From Alphaproteobacteria bacterium (lineage in GTDB: Bacteria; Pseudomonadota; Alphaproteobacteria; CAAGCB01; CAG-977): a DNA stretch of 64,000 bases. The stretch covers positions 62,001 to 126,000 of the forward strand of contig CAAGCB010000012.1 in assembly GCA_900768185.1 (NCBI GenBank), in the 5' to 3' direction. The position numbers and the translations under genes are program-made. Of the stretch, positions 17,431 to 27,383 are shown piece by piece (the first letter of the stretch is position 1; each line of letters starts with the position of its first letter). The notes under the pieces were generated by a model. It was given only the letters and a program-made list of their open reading frames with translations, ran no database searches and had not been told where the DNA came from.

Positions 17431-18108
17431 CTATTTAATCAGTGCGGTCAGCTTTTCCATGTAATCCGCCATTTTGCCGGCGTCCGCGTCATTCAGCGGA
17501 TAGTGCGGCGCGATTGCTTCGGCGAAAAACAGATTGATCAGATGAATCTGCATGGCGTCGCGGACAAGGTCGAAATAGCCGTCGACGGTGATTTCGGACG
17601 AACCGAGCAAACTGAAAAAAGCGTCTGTTCGGGCGGCTTCGGCAACGGTCGTTTCGATTCTGTCGCGTCCGGCTTGCCCCAATGAATTTCCGTTTTCATC
17701 GGTTAAATCAATATGCGCCATAATGTCGAACAGCCGCTTGAACGCGGGGCGGCTTTTGACGGGCATCTGGGCGAGAAGGCTCAATTTGTCAATATTGCGC
17801 TCGACCGTTTCGGGCGCGATCTGTTCCAATCCCGTCAGTCCGTAGCGTTCGTCGAAACGGGTCAGCGATTGTTGCAGTTTTTGCCGCGCCTGCGAAATTT
17901 TGTCTTTCAAAGAATCGAAAACGGCGGCTTTTTGCAGAAAAACAAGCAGTTCGGGGGCGGAATCCGTTTCAAACGATTCCGTTTCCGCCAAATAAGCGTC
18001 CAAAAAACGTTCCGTATCCGATTCCAATTCTTTTTTCGAATCGGCGTCAAACTTCGCGGGGGCTTTTTTATAGAGCTGCAAAGACGCGTAAAGTGCGGGA
18101 ATGTCCAT
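17431..18108 (-). CDS. Uncharacterised helical cytosolic protein, partner gene of the EF-hand protein
   Basis: A 225-residue acidic, mostly helical protein without signal peptide or membrane segment. I recognise no family. It begins 12 bases after the stop of the 18121-19776 gene with its own GGAG, so the two are co-transcribed. The long amphipathic stretches (LKDKISQARQKLQQSL; KTDAFF-like C-terminal helices) would fit a chaperone or binding partner for the large upstream protein, but that is a guess from position. Confidence 0.6.
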   Translation of the reverse strand: MDIPALYASLQLYKKAPAKFDADSKKELESDTERFLDAYLAETESFETDSAPELLVFLQKAAVFDSLKDKISQARQKLQQSLTRFDERYGLTGLEQIAPETVERNIDKLSLLAQMPVKSRPAFKRLFDIMAHIDLTDENGNSLGQAGRDRIETTVAEAARTDAFFSLLGSSEITVDGYFDLVRDAMQIHLINLFFAEAIAPHYPLNDADAGKMADYMEKLTALIK

Positions 18109-18120
18109 GTTTTTCTCCGG

Positions 18121-19776
18121 TTATTTGCCGCGTCCGTATTTGGCAAGGGAGCGCAATAAAACATCGGTCGTCTTGATTTGCGCTTCGGTTGCGTTGACAT
18201 GCACGGCGTTGCCGGCGGAGTCGGAACGCTGAGTCATTATTTCCCGCGCCGCCGAACCGATTTTATCGGCGTAACGATTTCCCGCTTCTCGCGCTTGCGC
18301 GGCGGAATTGTCGCTTCCGGCGGGTTCAAAGGTCTGTCCGCCGTGCCGTTGGACTTCGACGGAATACGTTTCCGTACCGTTATAGCTTCTCTGCTGGCGT
18401 TCGATTTCCGCTGCGGCGACGTTTTTCGCGTCTTGTTCTGACAGGACGGATTGCAACGACTGCTGGCGATGCGTTTGCCATTTTTGAATTTCTCCGGCGG
18501 ACAGTTCGCCGTCGCCGTTTTCATCGGGAAATCCGTCCCAATCGGGCAACGGAGTGGTTTTGCCTGATGCGTCGATGTACAAATCCGGAATTTTATGGTT
18601 GTAATCGTCGTGATTAAGGTCGAGGGAAAGCACTTTCGCATCGGATCCCGGAATGTCCTGAACGCTGACGAACAACGAAGATTCGTCGAGACCGTTCCGT
18701 GTTCCCGCGTTGATGTTGTCCGAAATATCCAAATTGACGCTATGCGTTGTCGACGTCATCATTTTTTCATAGGAAACAAACGTGTCGCGTTCGACGCGCG
18801 GTTTAGGATCCGGAGTCGGCGTTTCGGGCGCAATCCGCGGATCGGACATCGGCGGCGTTTCGGGCGTTTTATCCAAATCGGGCAGGGGATCGGGAGGAGA
18901 AACGGGGTCGGCTTGCGGAACGTCCCGTTCGGGGAAAACGTTGTCGGGCGCGACGGGGTGTTCAAACGATTCGGGCGGTCTGACGGGATCGGCGACCGGC
19001 ATGTCCGCCGTAACCGTCGTTTCCGGCAAAGTGCCGCCGTCATAAACGCGTTCCGCCGCCGCTTGGTGCAAATCGGGCGCTTTGGCGAAAGATTCGTTTT
19101 GCGTCGGCATGGTCGAAAAGGCCGCCAGTCCCGCCAGATTGCCTGCCAATCCGGCAAAATGCTCTTTTTTCGCCTGCCGCGCCTGTTCGGAAGAAATTTC
19201 TCCGTTTTTAACGGCTTTGTTGATTTTATCGATTTTTATCGCCGTCGATGTCGCCATCATGCCGCCGACCGCCGCCTGTCGGGTCGACGCGATGGCGGAA
19301 ACGACGGCTTGATTTTCGACGACGCCCGCCGTCACGCCCGCGGCGGCGAGCCCGACGGAAACGGCGGCGAGTCCGACAGCCGTTTTGTTTTTTGCCGCGA
19401 AATCGGAAAATCCGGCGGATTTGCCTTCTTGGCGGGCTTGTTCCGCCTGCGCCAGCAACGATCCCGCCGCCCGAACGGCGTTGACGGCGGTGTAGGCGGC
19501 GGCAACCTCCGCCCCCGCGACAGCCAATCCGACGCCGACAGTCGCCCCCAAAACCGCTCCTTTGGCGAATTTATAGGACGCGCCGTGGGTTTCCGTCATC
19601 TTTTTATCCCAGTTTTTGACGGCTTCGACCGCTTTGTTTAAAACGGGGACGCTTTTGATTTTTTGCGCGATGCGCGCCGACAGCTTGGCGTACTTTCGCC
19701 CCGCGGCTGCGGCGTAATTGTCCAGAACCGAAGCGGAAATGCTCATGGACGGCATATTTTCTGCGACTGACGACAT
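18121..19776 (-). CDS. Glycine-zipper, proline-rich, EF-hand protein; candidate secreted or pore-forming factor
   Basis: A 551-residue protein with no classical signal peptide. Residues about 70-215 are Ala/Gly/Val-rich with small-residue repeats (VLGATVGVGLAVAGAE; VGLAAVSVGLAAAG), as in glycine-zipper membrane-inserting proteins. Residues about 235-330 are proline- and acid-rich linker (PDPVSPPDPLPDLD style). Near residues 413-425 lies a textbook EF-hand loop, DENGDGELSAGE, with Asp, Asn, Asp and the terminal Glu in place, implying calcium binding. The C-terminus is polar and helical. A good promoter lies upstream and a partner gene downstream. Calcium-dependent membrane activity is inference; a structural membrane protein is equally possible. 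Confidence 0.55.
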   Translation of the reverse strand: MSSVAENMPSMSISASVLDNYAAAAGRKYAKLSARIAQKIKSVPVLNKAVEAVKNWDKKMTETHGASYKFAKGAVLGATVGVGLAVAGAEVAAAYTAVNAVRAAGSLLAQAEQARQEGKSAGFSDFAAKNKTAVGLAAVSVGLAAAGVTAGVVENQAVVSAIASTRQAAVGGMMATSTAIKIDKINKAVKNGEISSEQARQAKKEHFAGLAGNLAGLAAFSTMPTQNESFAKAPDLHQAAAERVYDGGTLPETTVTADMPVADPVRPPESFEHPVAPDNVFPERDVPQADPVSPPDPLPDLDKTPETPPMSDPRIAPETPTPDPKPRVERDTFVSYEKMMTSTTHSVNLDISDNINAGTRNGLDESSLFVSVQDIPGSDAKVLSLDLNHDDYNHKIPDLYIDASGKTTPLPDWDGFPDENGDGELSAGEIQKWQTHRQQSLQSVLSEQDAKNVAAAEIERQQRSYNGTETYSVEVQRHGGQTFEPAGSDNSAAQAREAGNRYADKIGSAAREIMTQRSDSAGNAVHVNATEAQIKTTDVLLRSLAKYGRGK

Positions 19777-19811
19777 GGCGTGTCCCCCTGTTTTAAAGAC
19801 CTTTGCGAAAT

Positions 19812-19839
19812 ATTATAAACAAAAAAAATCTTTTGTCTA
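19812..19839 (-). promoter_or_regulatory. Promoter of the EF-hand protein operon
   Basis: On the minus strand TAGACA (19839-19834), a 16-base T-rich spacer and a perfect TATAAT (19817-19812), followed by an AGGGGGA ribosome site before ATG 19776. Confidence 0.7.
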
Positions 19840-19855
19840 CTATTTGCGGGCGCGA

Positions 19856-22800
19856 TCAGATTTCCTTGTTGAAAACGCGCGCCAGAACCATATACAGGCG
19901 ACCGGCTTCGGATCCCAGCAAAATGCCCGTCAGAATATCCGCGCGGTCGCTGTCTCTGGCGCGAGCCAGAATGCCGTCGAATTCGGAAACGTAGCGTACC
20001 ACGTTTTCGCGAAATTCCGGATTTTCCGTGAACAGTTCCGTCATTTTGCGTACCTGATTTTTGTCGATGGCGCGTGACAAATGGCGGACAAAAGCGCCGT
20101 GATCGCCCGAATAATAGCGTTTCCACAAATCGTCTTCGACGTTCGGGGTGTAGATGCGCGCCATATCGACGCCCAGCGATTGCAGTTTTTCAACGACAAA
20201 GGAGGAGTCGCGCATAAATCGGTCAATGTCGGCGTCCTCTTTTCTTTTGTCCAAAGCGGTGATGTAATCCTCTGCCGAACGGGACGCGGAAATCAGCGAT
20301 TGCACCTGACGATTGAACGCGCCGCCCAACTTGATCGACTGAGCCGAAATTTTTTCGCCGGAATCCTGAATTTCTTTGGCGTTGTCGCGCATCAGGGACA
20401 ACAGATCCTGCAAACGCTTCAACGCGTCGTCGGCGGCGATCGACAGCAAATCCGACTGTTCGACGAACTGTTCGCCCGATTTGCGGACTTCGCCCGCGAT
20501 GCGTTCGGAGTTCCCGGCAACTTCGCTGATCATGGAACGCAACCGCTGTCCCGCCAGATCGATTTGAATGACGCCTTTGTTCGACATTTCTTCAAATTCT
20601 TTGCCGACTTTGTCGATGATCGCGCTCAGGGCGGCGACGCGCGATCCCGCGTCGCCGGCGACCTTGCCCAAATCGACGGCGCGTTCGCGAATGACGACGC
20701 CGATGTTCTTCAGCGCCTTTTGCGCGTCGTCGGAAATGCGGTTGACCTGATGCGCCTGCACCAAAAATTTCTCGCCCGTCGTTTCCAGTTGTCCGCGCGC
20801 GGTTTTTCCCGCCGATTCCAGTTGTTGCGTCCGCGCGGCGATGTTTTCGCCGGCGTCGTTCAATTCTTCGGCGGCGCGCGTCGCGATGTCCGTCAGCCGT
20901 TTCGACCGTTCTTCCAATTCACGGACGGCGTTTTGAGTGCGCGTCAGGCATTCGCCCGCCGTTTTGTTGGCTTCGTCGTTGCGTTGACGCATGTTTTCGC
21001 CGATGGCGTCCAATTCGAACCCGATGCGCGACGACGCCGTCAGCAAATCGTTCGTGTTCTGGCGCACGGCGTCGTTGATGTTGCGAATGTGGGTCATAAC
21101 GTCTTCGGCGGCTTCTTTCAAATAGTTGATTTGATTGCCCAAAGCCGCTTCGCCCATGCGGGATTGAGTCGCGACCAGATTGGCGACGTCGCCCAAGTCA
21201 ATGATGTGGCGTTGCATGGAATCGCGGATCGTGATCGTTTGTTGGGTCGATTTCGCGGCTTGTTTTTGCAGTTCGTCGGTTTGTTCTTCGATTTCGCCTT
21301 GCAGTTGGGCAAAGCGTTTCATCATGTCGTCGGCGGAGTTTTTGAATTCCTTTTGCTTGTTTTCCAAAGCGGTCGCCGCCGCCGTGTGACGCGCGCAGGC
21401 GTCTTGCACGCAGACGGACAGCGTGTTTGCCGTTTGCGTCAGCAAACCGCCCGTTTCCGAAATTTTGGCTTTCGCCTCGTCGCCCGCCGCCGTCAGTCCT
21501 TCGGTCTGTTTGGTCAAAGCGGAACCGACCGTTTCCAGTTGTGACACCATCATTTCGGACGCGTTCGCCAATTCTTTGGTTTGAACGCTCAAGCCTTCTT
21601 CGATCAAGCGGACGCGTGAAATCAGGCGTTCCAGATCCTTGTCCGCCTGTTCGGACTGTTCGCGCAACAGCGTCGCGGTTTGCGCGCTTTGTTCCGCCAG
21701 CTTGTCGGATACGGCGCTGATTGTCGCGTTCTGGCGGGAAAACATGTCGTTCGCCCGTTCCGAACTTTGCGTCAGTTCGTCGGACGCGGTTTTTGCCGAT
21801 TCCAAAACGGCGTCGATGTTTTGCGTAAAGGTGCGGATTTGCGTTTCCAACAGCGACATCATTTGTTCCGACCGCGATTTCAACGCTTCGCCGGACACGT
21901 CCATTTGCGTCGTTCCGCGCGAAATCCGCGCGCCGATTTCGTCCGTGCACGCGGTGATTTTTAAAACCGCGTCGTCCAGCAGAGTCTTGTGCCGTTCCAG
22001 TCCGTCGTGCAAAGCGGCGTTCACGTCAAGCGTATGCTGCGCCACCAGATCCAGCGCGCCGATTTTAGCCGACAGAGATCCTTCGATCTGTTCCAGTTCC
22101 TCGGCGACTTTGTTCGATTCGACCAAGGCACCCCGCAACGCTTTCGACAGGGCGGAAACGGTTTCGTCCGCGCGATTTCCCAACGTTTCCGAAATGGAAA
22201 TCAGCCCGTCCGACTGTTCTTTCAGTTCGGCTTTTGTTTCCTCCAGTTTTTGCGCGGCGGCGGAAATGTACTTCTGCTGTTGCGCCAAAGACGTTTCCGT
22301 CACCATCGCCTGCGACGACAGCGCGCCCGTCAGATCGGACAGTTCGCCCGCCTGTTTTTGCATTTTACGGCACGCGGCGTCGGATTTTTCTTCGGCGTCG
22401 GCGATTTTCGCCTTGATTTGATCGATGCCGTCCGTAAATGTTTCGCGCAGGGCGGTCAGTCTGCTTTCCGCCGCGTTCAACGTGGCGTCGACGCGCCGCG
22501 ACTGTTCGGTCAGAGAGGCGGTCAGGCTTTCCGTCACGCTTGCCGCGTCGTTCCGGACGCTGTCGGCGGCGGTCGCGAAAGCTTCGATCTGTCCGGCGAC
22601 GGATTCGTCCAGCGCCGAAATGTCGGCGCACACCTGCGCGCCCGTTTTCGAAATGACGTCGGCTTTCCCGTCCAAAGCGGCTGACACGTCGGACAGTCGT
22701 TCGATCGCCGTTTCGGACACCGTGTTGATTTCGGAAACGCAAGTATCCATCGACGTTTCAATTGTTTTGAATCGCGCGACGATTTTTTCGGCTTCGCGAT

Positions 22801-24019
22801 CCAGCATGACGTTCTGCTGGTGGAACGTTTCCCGCAATTTTTCGGACGTCCGCGTCAGCAGGTCGTCCTTTTCGGCGATGGCGGCGTTTTGACGGTTGAA
22901 AACGTCTTCCAGCACGGCAAGACGCTTTTCCAATCCCGCCAGCATGTCTTCGGCGTTGACGCGCGCGGTGTCGGCGACGTCGCGCAATAAAGCCGTCTGG
23001 CGGTTCAAATCGTCGCTCATCGCCGTGACGGCGGCGTCGATTTCCTTGCCGGAAGCGGCGAGCATGGTCGACTGTTCGGTAAATTCGCGTTTGACGGCGG
23101 CGGAACGTTCCGCCAGCGAATCGGCGACCTCCGTTCCCGCTTTGACGATTTGCGCGGCGTTGCGGGACAAAACGGCTTCAATCGTCGCCGTTTGGCGGTT
23201 GAAACCGTCGCAGATGTTTTGCGCCGCCGTGTTTAAAACGGTGCCCTGGCGTTCGATTTCGGCGGACAGGTTCATTGTTTTGTCTTTCAAATCGTCGCCC
23301 GTCGTTTGCAAAACGCGCGCGCCGTCCTGCAAGGCGGCGGTCAAATCGGACAAAACGGATTGCGTTTGGACGCCCGTCCGCTTGACGGCGTCCAGATTCG
23401 CTTCCAGCAATTCGACGCCTTGACGGGCGCGGGTTTCCGTCAGATCGGACAGCTCTTTCAAATCGCGGGTTCCTTTTGCGATTTTTTCGGCGTTTTCATC
23501 AATGCCGCCATTCAGTACGCGGGTGATTTCCGTCAGATCGCCGATGCGGGCGGACAGCGTTTTTTCGACGTTTCGCGTGCTTTGTTCCAACAGCTTTTGA
23601 ACGCTGTTCAAATCGGCGGCTTGTTCCCGAATGTCGTCCAGCAGGTTTCTGACGCGCGTCCTGCCGTCGTCGCCGGGGGCGGTCAGTTCGGAAATGTAGG
23701 CGCGCAAAGCCCCCGCCTGTCTGACATATTCGCGCTGGGACGAAAAATACAGAACGGCGACCCAGACGAAAGCCACGGGGGACAAAAGCCCCGCGGCGAA
23801 GCTGAAATATTCGGCGGGCGTCAAATCAAGGCGCGCGTCCCACCACCCCGACGACACCGCCCATTCGAAAGCGAAAAACAACCAGACGGCGGTCAAGACC
23901 GCACCGCAAAGAACGCCCTTGTTCGGGCGGGGGCTTTCGGGGGCTTTTTTTGCCGAAAGCAACAGCGTCGCGTCGTTTCGGTTGTTCCGGTCGTCGGTTG
24001 AATGGGTGGTTTGCGTCAT
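19856..24019 (-). CDS. Giant membrane-anchored coiled-coil protein, TipN-like topology
   Basis: A 1387-residue protein. A polar N-terminus (1-35) precedes two transmembrane helices (about 36-56 and 71-92). Then comes an almost uninterrupted helical region to about residue 1240 with a degenerate repeat of roughly 30-40 residues (variants of FNRQNATIEAVSDKL and EELERIT). A distinct C-terminal domain of about 130 residues (SSFVVEKLQSLGVDMARIY to the end) looks globular and conserved. Two N-terminal helices followed by a long coiled coil is the topology of the Caulobacter polarity marker TipN, but the sequence is not recognisably TipN. It also resembles methyl-accepting and apolipoprotein-like repeats by composition. 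Likely a cytoplasmic scaffold tethered to the inner membrane. Confidence 0.6.
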   Translation of the reverse strand: MTQTTHSTDDRNNRNDATLLLSAKKAPESPRPNKGVLCGAVLTAVWLFFAFEWAVSSGWWDARLDLTPAEYFSFAAGLLSPVAFVWVAVLYFSSQREYVRQAGALRAYISELTAPGDDGRTRVRNLLDDIREQAADLNSVQKLLEQSTRNVEKTLSARIGDLTEITRVLNGGIDENAEKIAKGTRDLKELSDLTETRARQGVELLEANLDAVKRTGVQTQSVLSDLTAALQDGARVLQTTGDDLKDKTMNLSAEIERQGTVLNTAAQNICDGFNRQTATIEAVLSRNAAQIVKAGTEVADSLAERSAAVKREFTEQSTMLAASGKEIDAAVTAMSDDLNRQTALLRDVADTARVNAEDMLAGLEKRLAVLEDVFNRQNAAIAEKDDLLTRTSEKLRETFHQQNVMLDREAEKIVARFKTIETSMDTCVSEINTVSETAIERLSDVSAALDGKADVISKTGAQVCADISALDESVAGQIEAFATAADSVRNDAASVTESLTASLTEQSRRVDATLNAAESRLTALRETFTDGIDQIKAKIADAEEKSDAACRKMQKQAGELSDLTGALSSQAMVTETSLAQQQKYISAAAQKLEETKAELKEQSDGLISISETLGNRADETVSALSKALRGALVESNKVAEELEQIEGSLSAKIGALDLVAQHTLDVNAALHDGLERHKTLLDDAVLKITACTDEIGARISRGTTQMDVSGEALKSRSEQMMSLLETQIRTFTQNIDAVLESAKTASDELTQSSERANDMFSRQNATISAVSDKLAEQSAQTATLLREQSEQADKDLERLISRVRLIEEGLSVQTKELANASEMMVSQLETVGSALTKQTEGLTAAGDEAKAKISETGGLLTQTANTLSVCVQDACARHTAAATALENKQKEFKNSADDMMKRFAQLQGEIEEQTDELQKQAAKSTQQTITIRDSMQRHIIDLGDVANLVATQSRMGEAALGNQINYLKEAAEDVMTHIRNINDAVRQNTNDLLTASSRIGFELDAIGENMRQRNDEANKTAGECLTRTQNAVRELEERSKRLTDIATRAAEELNDAGENIAARTQQLESAGKTARGQLETTGEKFLVQAHQVNRISDDAQKALKNIGVVIRERAVDLGKVAGDAGSRVAALSAIIDKVGKEFEEMSNKGVIQIDLAGQRLRSMISEVAGNSERIAGEVRKSGEQFVEQSDLLSIAADDALKRLQDLLSLMRDNAKEIQDSGEKISAQSIKLGGAFNRQVQSLISASRSAEDYITALDKRKEDADIDRFMRDSSFVVEKLQSLGVDMARIYTPNVEDDLWKRYYSGDHGAFVRHLSRAIDKNQVRKMTELFTENPEFRENVVRYVSEFDGILARARDSDRADILTGILLGSEAGRLYMVLARVFNKEI

Positions 24020-24173
24020 GGATTTTGTCCCGCGTTGTGTGCGAAAGAATTAAAAGTCGTATCAGAATCCCTTAAAATGCCCGTTGCGTCAAGGATTGTG
24101 TTGATAATATCCGCCATCTGTTTTAAAAAGCTTTATATCAAAGCGATGTCAACATCAACAGAAGCGGAACATC

Positions 24174-27100
24174 ATGACTGAAAAAACAAAACATTATCCC
24201 GACGTTTCGGCAAAAGCGGACTTTCCTCAGCTGGAACGCGATATTCTGGAGTATTGGCGCAAAGACGACACGTTCGCGAAATCCATTGCCAACCGCGACG
24301 CGGGTGCGAAAGGGTCAAACGAATACGTTTTCTACGACGGTCCTCCGTTCGCGAACGGCTTGCCCCACTACGGGCATTTGCTGACGGGCTACGTCAAGGA
24401 CATCGTTCCCCGCTATCAGACAATGCGCGGACACCGCGTCGAACGCCGTTTCGGCTGGGACTGCCACGGCTTGCCCGCGGAAATGGATACGGAAAAGTTC
24501 TTGGGCATTTCGGGACGCGCCGCGATTTCCAAATTCGGCATCGGCAAGTTCAACGAAACCTGCCGCGAACGCGTGCTGATGTACACCAACGAATGGAAAC
24601 AGACCGTTACCCGTCAGGCGCGCTGGGTGTCGTTTGACAACGACTACAAAACGATGGATTTGAACTATATGGAATCCATCATTTGGGCGTTCAAGGAACT
24701 GTACAAAAAAGGATTGATGTACGAAGGCGTCCGCATCCAGCCGTACAGCTGGGCGGCGGAAACCCCCGTGTCGAACTTTGAAACGCGCATGGACAACTGT
24801 TACCGCGAACGCGAAGACCCGTCCGTGACCGTGATGTTCACGTTAAATCCCGTCGAGGGCGAAACAATGCCCGTCAAAGCGCTGGCGTGGACGACGACCC
24901 CGTGGACTTTGCCGTCAAACCTGGCGCTGTGCGTGAACAAGGAATTCGATTACGACTTTTACGAAGAAGACGGCGTTCAATATGTTCTGGCTTCCGCTTT
25001 GGTCGGACGCTACAAACGCGAACTCGCCAAAGCCGTCAAAGTCAAAACGGTCAAGGGCGCGGAGCTGGTCGGACGCACGTATCAGCCGTTGTTCCCGTAT
25101 TTCGCGGGAACGAAAAACGCTTTTCGAATCATTCAGGCGGACTATGTTTCGACCGAAGACGGCACGGGCATCGTTCACATTGCCCCCGGATTCGGCGAAG
25201 ACGACATGATCGCCTGCCAGCCTTACGATATTCCCGTGGTCTGCCCCGTGGACGGCAAGGGCTGCTTTACCAAAGAAGTCCCCGATTACGAAGGCATGCA
25301 GGTCTTTGAAACCAACGAACCGATCATCAAACGCCTGAAAGCCGAAGGCAAGCTGGTGCGCAAGGAAATGTACAAGCATAACTATCCGCACTGCTGGCGC
25401 ACGGACACCCCGCTGATTTACAAAGCGATTAACAGCTGGTTCGTCAAAGTCACGGCTTTCCGCGATAAAATGGTCGCGAACAACCAAACCATCAACTGGA
25501 TTCCCGAACACATCAAAAACGGCGCGATGGGCATGTGGCTGGAAGGCGCGCGCGACTGGTCGATTTCCCGCAACCGTTTCTGGGGCGCGCCCATTCCCGT
25601 GTGGAAATCCGACGATCCGAAGTATCCGCGCGTCGACGTGTACGGTTCGATCGCCGAACTGGAAAAAGACTTCGGCGTCAAAGTCACCGACCTGCACCGT
25701 CCGTTCATTGACACGCTGGTGCGTCCGAACCCCGACGATCCGACGGGCAAATCCATGATGCGCCGCGTCGACGACGTGCTGGACTGCTGGTTCGAATCGG
25801 GGTCGATGCCGTTCGCGCAGGTGCATTACCCGTTTGAAAACAAAGACTGGTTTGAAAACCATTCGCCCGCGGATTTCATCGTCGAATACTTGGCGCAGAC
25901 CCGCGGCTGGTTCTATACCCTGATGGTGATGAGCACCGCTTTGTTCGACCGCGCGCCGTTCAAGACATGCTTGTGCCACGGTGTCGTGCTCGACGAAAAC
26001 CAGCAAAAGCTGTCGAAGCGTTTGCGCAACTATCCCGATCCGACGGACGTGTTCAACACGCTGGGGTCGGACGCGCTGCGGTGGTTTTTGGTGTCTTCGC
26101 CGATTTTGCGCGGGGGCAACCTGTCCATCGACCGCGAAGGCAAGGAAATCGCGAAATCGTCGCGCAAAGCCTTGATTCCGCTGTGGAACGCATTTTACTT
26201 CTTCACGCTGTACGCGAACGCCGAAGGGCTGAAAGCCAAAGAACTGTATTCGCCGAAAGACATTCTTGACCGCTATATTCTGGCGAAAACCCGCGATTTG
26301 GTCAAAACGCTGACCGAAGAACTGGACGCGTGCGACATTGTCAGCGCTTGCGCCGCGGTGGCGGATTTCCTTGAAATCATGAACAACTGGTACATTCGCC
26401 GTTCCCGCGCGCGGTTCTGGGACGTTTCGCAGGGGACGGAAGCGTTCGACACCCTGTACACGGTTCTGGTCACGCTGTCCAAAGCGTTGGCGCCTTTGCT
26501 GCCGCTGACGTGCGAATACATCTACCGCGCTTTGACGGGCGGGGAAAGCGTCCATTTGACGGATTATCCCGATTACAACGCTTTCGCGGCTGACGACAAG
26601 CTGGTGGCTGACATGGACTTTGTGCGCGCCGTGTGTTCGACCGCCAAAGCGATTCGCGAAGACCACAAGCTCCGCAACCGCCTGCCGTTGGCGTCGATGA
26701 CGGTCGCGGGCGCGAAAACGGGGGCTTTGAACGCTTACGCCGAATTGATTGAGGACGAAGTCAACGTCAAAGATCTGATTTTGGCGCAAAATGTCGAAGA
26801 ACTGGCGGATCAAACGCTGTACATCATCACGCCGCTGGTCGGCAAGCGTTTGGGGCGGTTTATGAAAGACATTCTTGCCGCGTCCAAAACAACCGAATGG
26901 CGCAAAAACGACGACGGCACGCTGTCAATCGCGGGACAGACGCTGAACCCCGACGAATTCGAACTGCGCTTGGTTTTGAAAGACGGCAAAGCGGGACAGG
27001 CTTTGCCCGACAACACGGCGGTCGTTGTTCTGGATACGGAAATCCGTCCCGAACTGGAACGCGAAGGCATCGCCCGCGACTTTGTCCGCGCGATTCAGCA

Positions 27101-27311
27101 GAAACGCAAAGACAGCGGATTCGACGTGTCCGACAGAATCGAAGTCAGGTACGATTCCGATGACGCGACCGTTTCGGCGGCGTTAAAGGAAAACAAAGCC
27201 TATATCGCCGAACAGGTTTTGGCGGTCGTCTTTGACGAACAAAAGGGCTTGACGGGCGACACCGAGGAAGTCGGCGACGCCGCGGTCGCGTTTAAAATCG
27301 CCAAGGCGTAA
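24174..27311 (+). CDS. ileS: Isoleucine--tRNA ligase, eukaryote-like (IleRS2) type
   Basis: A 1045-residue class I synthetase. The HIGH motif is HYGH at residues 65-68 within GLPHYGHLLTGYVKDIVPR, and the KMSKS motif is KLSKR within QQKLSKRLRNYPDP near residue 611. CP1 editing and the C-terminal anticodon-binding regions are present. The KxSKR form and the length without the C-terminal zinc finger are typical of the IleRS2 clade, whose members are commonly less sensitive to mupirocin. The terminator at 27325 follows. Confidence 0.93.
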   Translation: MTEKTKHYPDVSAKADFPQLERDILEYWRKDDTFAKSIANRDAGAKGSNEYVFYDGPPFANGLPHYGHLLTGYVKDIVPRYQTMRGHRVERRFGWDCHGLPAEMDTEKFLGISGRAAISKFGIGKFNETCRERVLMYTNEWKQTVTRQARWVSFDNDYKTMDLNYMESIIWAFKELYKKGLMYEGVRIQPYSWAAETPVSNFETRMDNCYREREDPSVTVMFTLNPVEGETMPVKALAWTTTPWTLPSNLALCVNKEFDYDFYEEDGVQYVLASALVGRYKRELAKAVKVKTVKGAELVGRTYQPLFPYFAGTKNAFRIIQADYVSTEDGTGIVHIAPGFGEDDMIACQPYDIPVVCPVDGKGCFTKEVPDYEGMQVFETNEPIIKRLKAEGKLVRKEMYKHNYPHCWRTDTPLIYKAINSWFVKVTAFRDKMVANNQTINWIPEHIKNGAMGMWLEGARDWSISRNRFWGAPIPVWKSDDPKYPRVDVYGSIAELEKDFGVKVTDLHRPFIDTLVRPNPDDPTGKSMMRRVDDVLDCWFESGSMPFAQVHYPFENKDWFENHSPADFIVEYLAQTRGWFYTLMVMSTALFDRAPFKTCLCHGVVLDENQQKLSKRLRNYPDPTDVFNTLGSDALRWFLVSSPILRGGNLSIDREGKEIAKSSRKALIPLWNAFYFFTLYANAEGLKAKELYSPKDILDRYILAKTRDLVKTLTEELDACDIVSACAAVADFLEIMNNWYIRRSRARFWDVSQGTEAFDTLYTVLVTLSKALAPLLPLTCEYIYRALTGGESVHLTDYPDYNAFAADDKLVADMDFVRAVCSTAKAIREDHKLRNRLPLASMTVAGAKTGALNAYAELIEDEVNVKDLILAQNVEELADQTLYIITPLVGKRLGRFMKDILAASKTTEWRKNDDGTLSIAGQTLNPDEFELRLVLKDGKAGQALPDNTAVVVLDTEIRPELEREGIARDFVRAIQQKRKDSGFDVSDRIEVRYDSDDATVSAALKENKAYIAEQVLAVVFDEQKGLTGDTEEVGDAAVAFKIAKA

Positions 27312-27324
27312 CCAAAGAACAAAT

Positions 27325-27369
27325 AAAAATCCCCCTCGTTGAATCAAAAGGAAAACGAGGGGGATTTTT
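27325..27369. terminator. Strong bidirectional terminator between ileS and the EamA gene
   Basis: Sixteen-base perfect inverted repeat AAAAATCCCCCTCGTT (27325-27340) with its complement (27354-27369) and A/T tracts on both sides. Confidence 0.85.
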
Positions 27370-27383
27370 CGCGCGGAAAAGAT

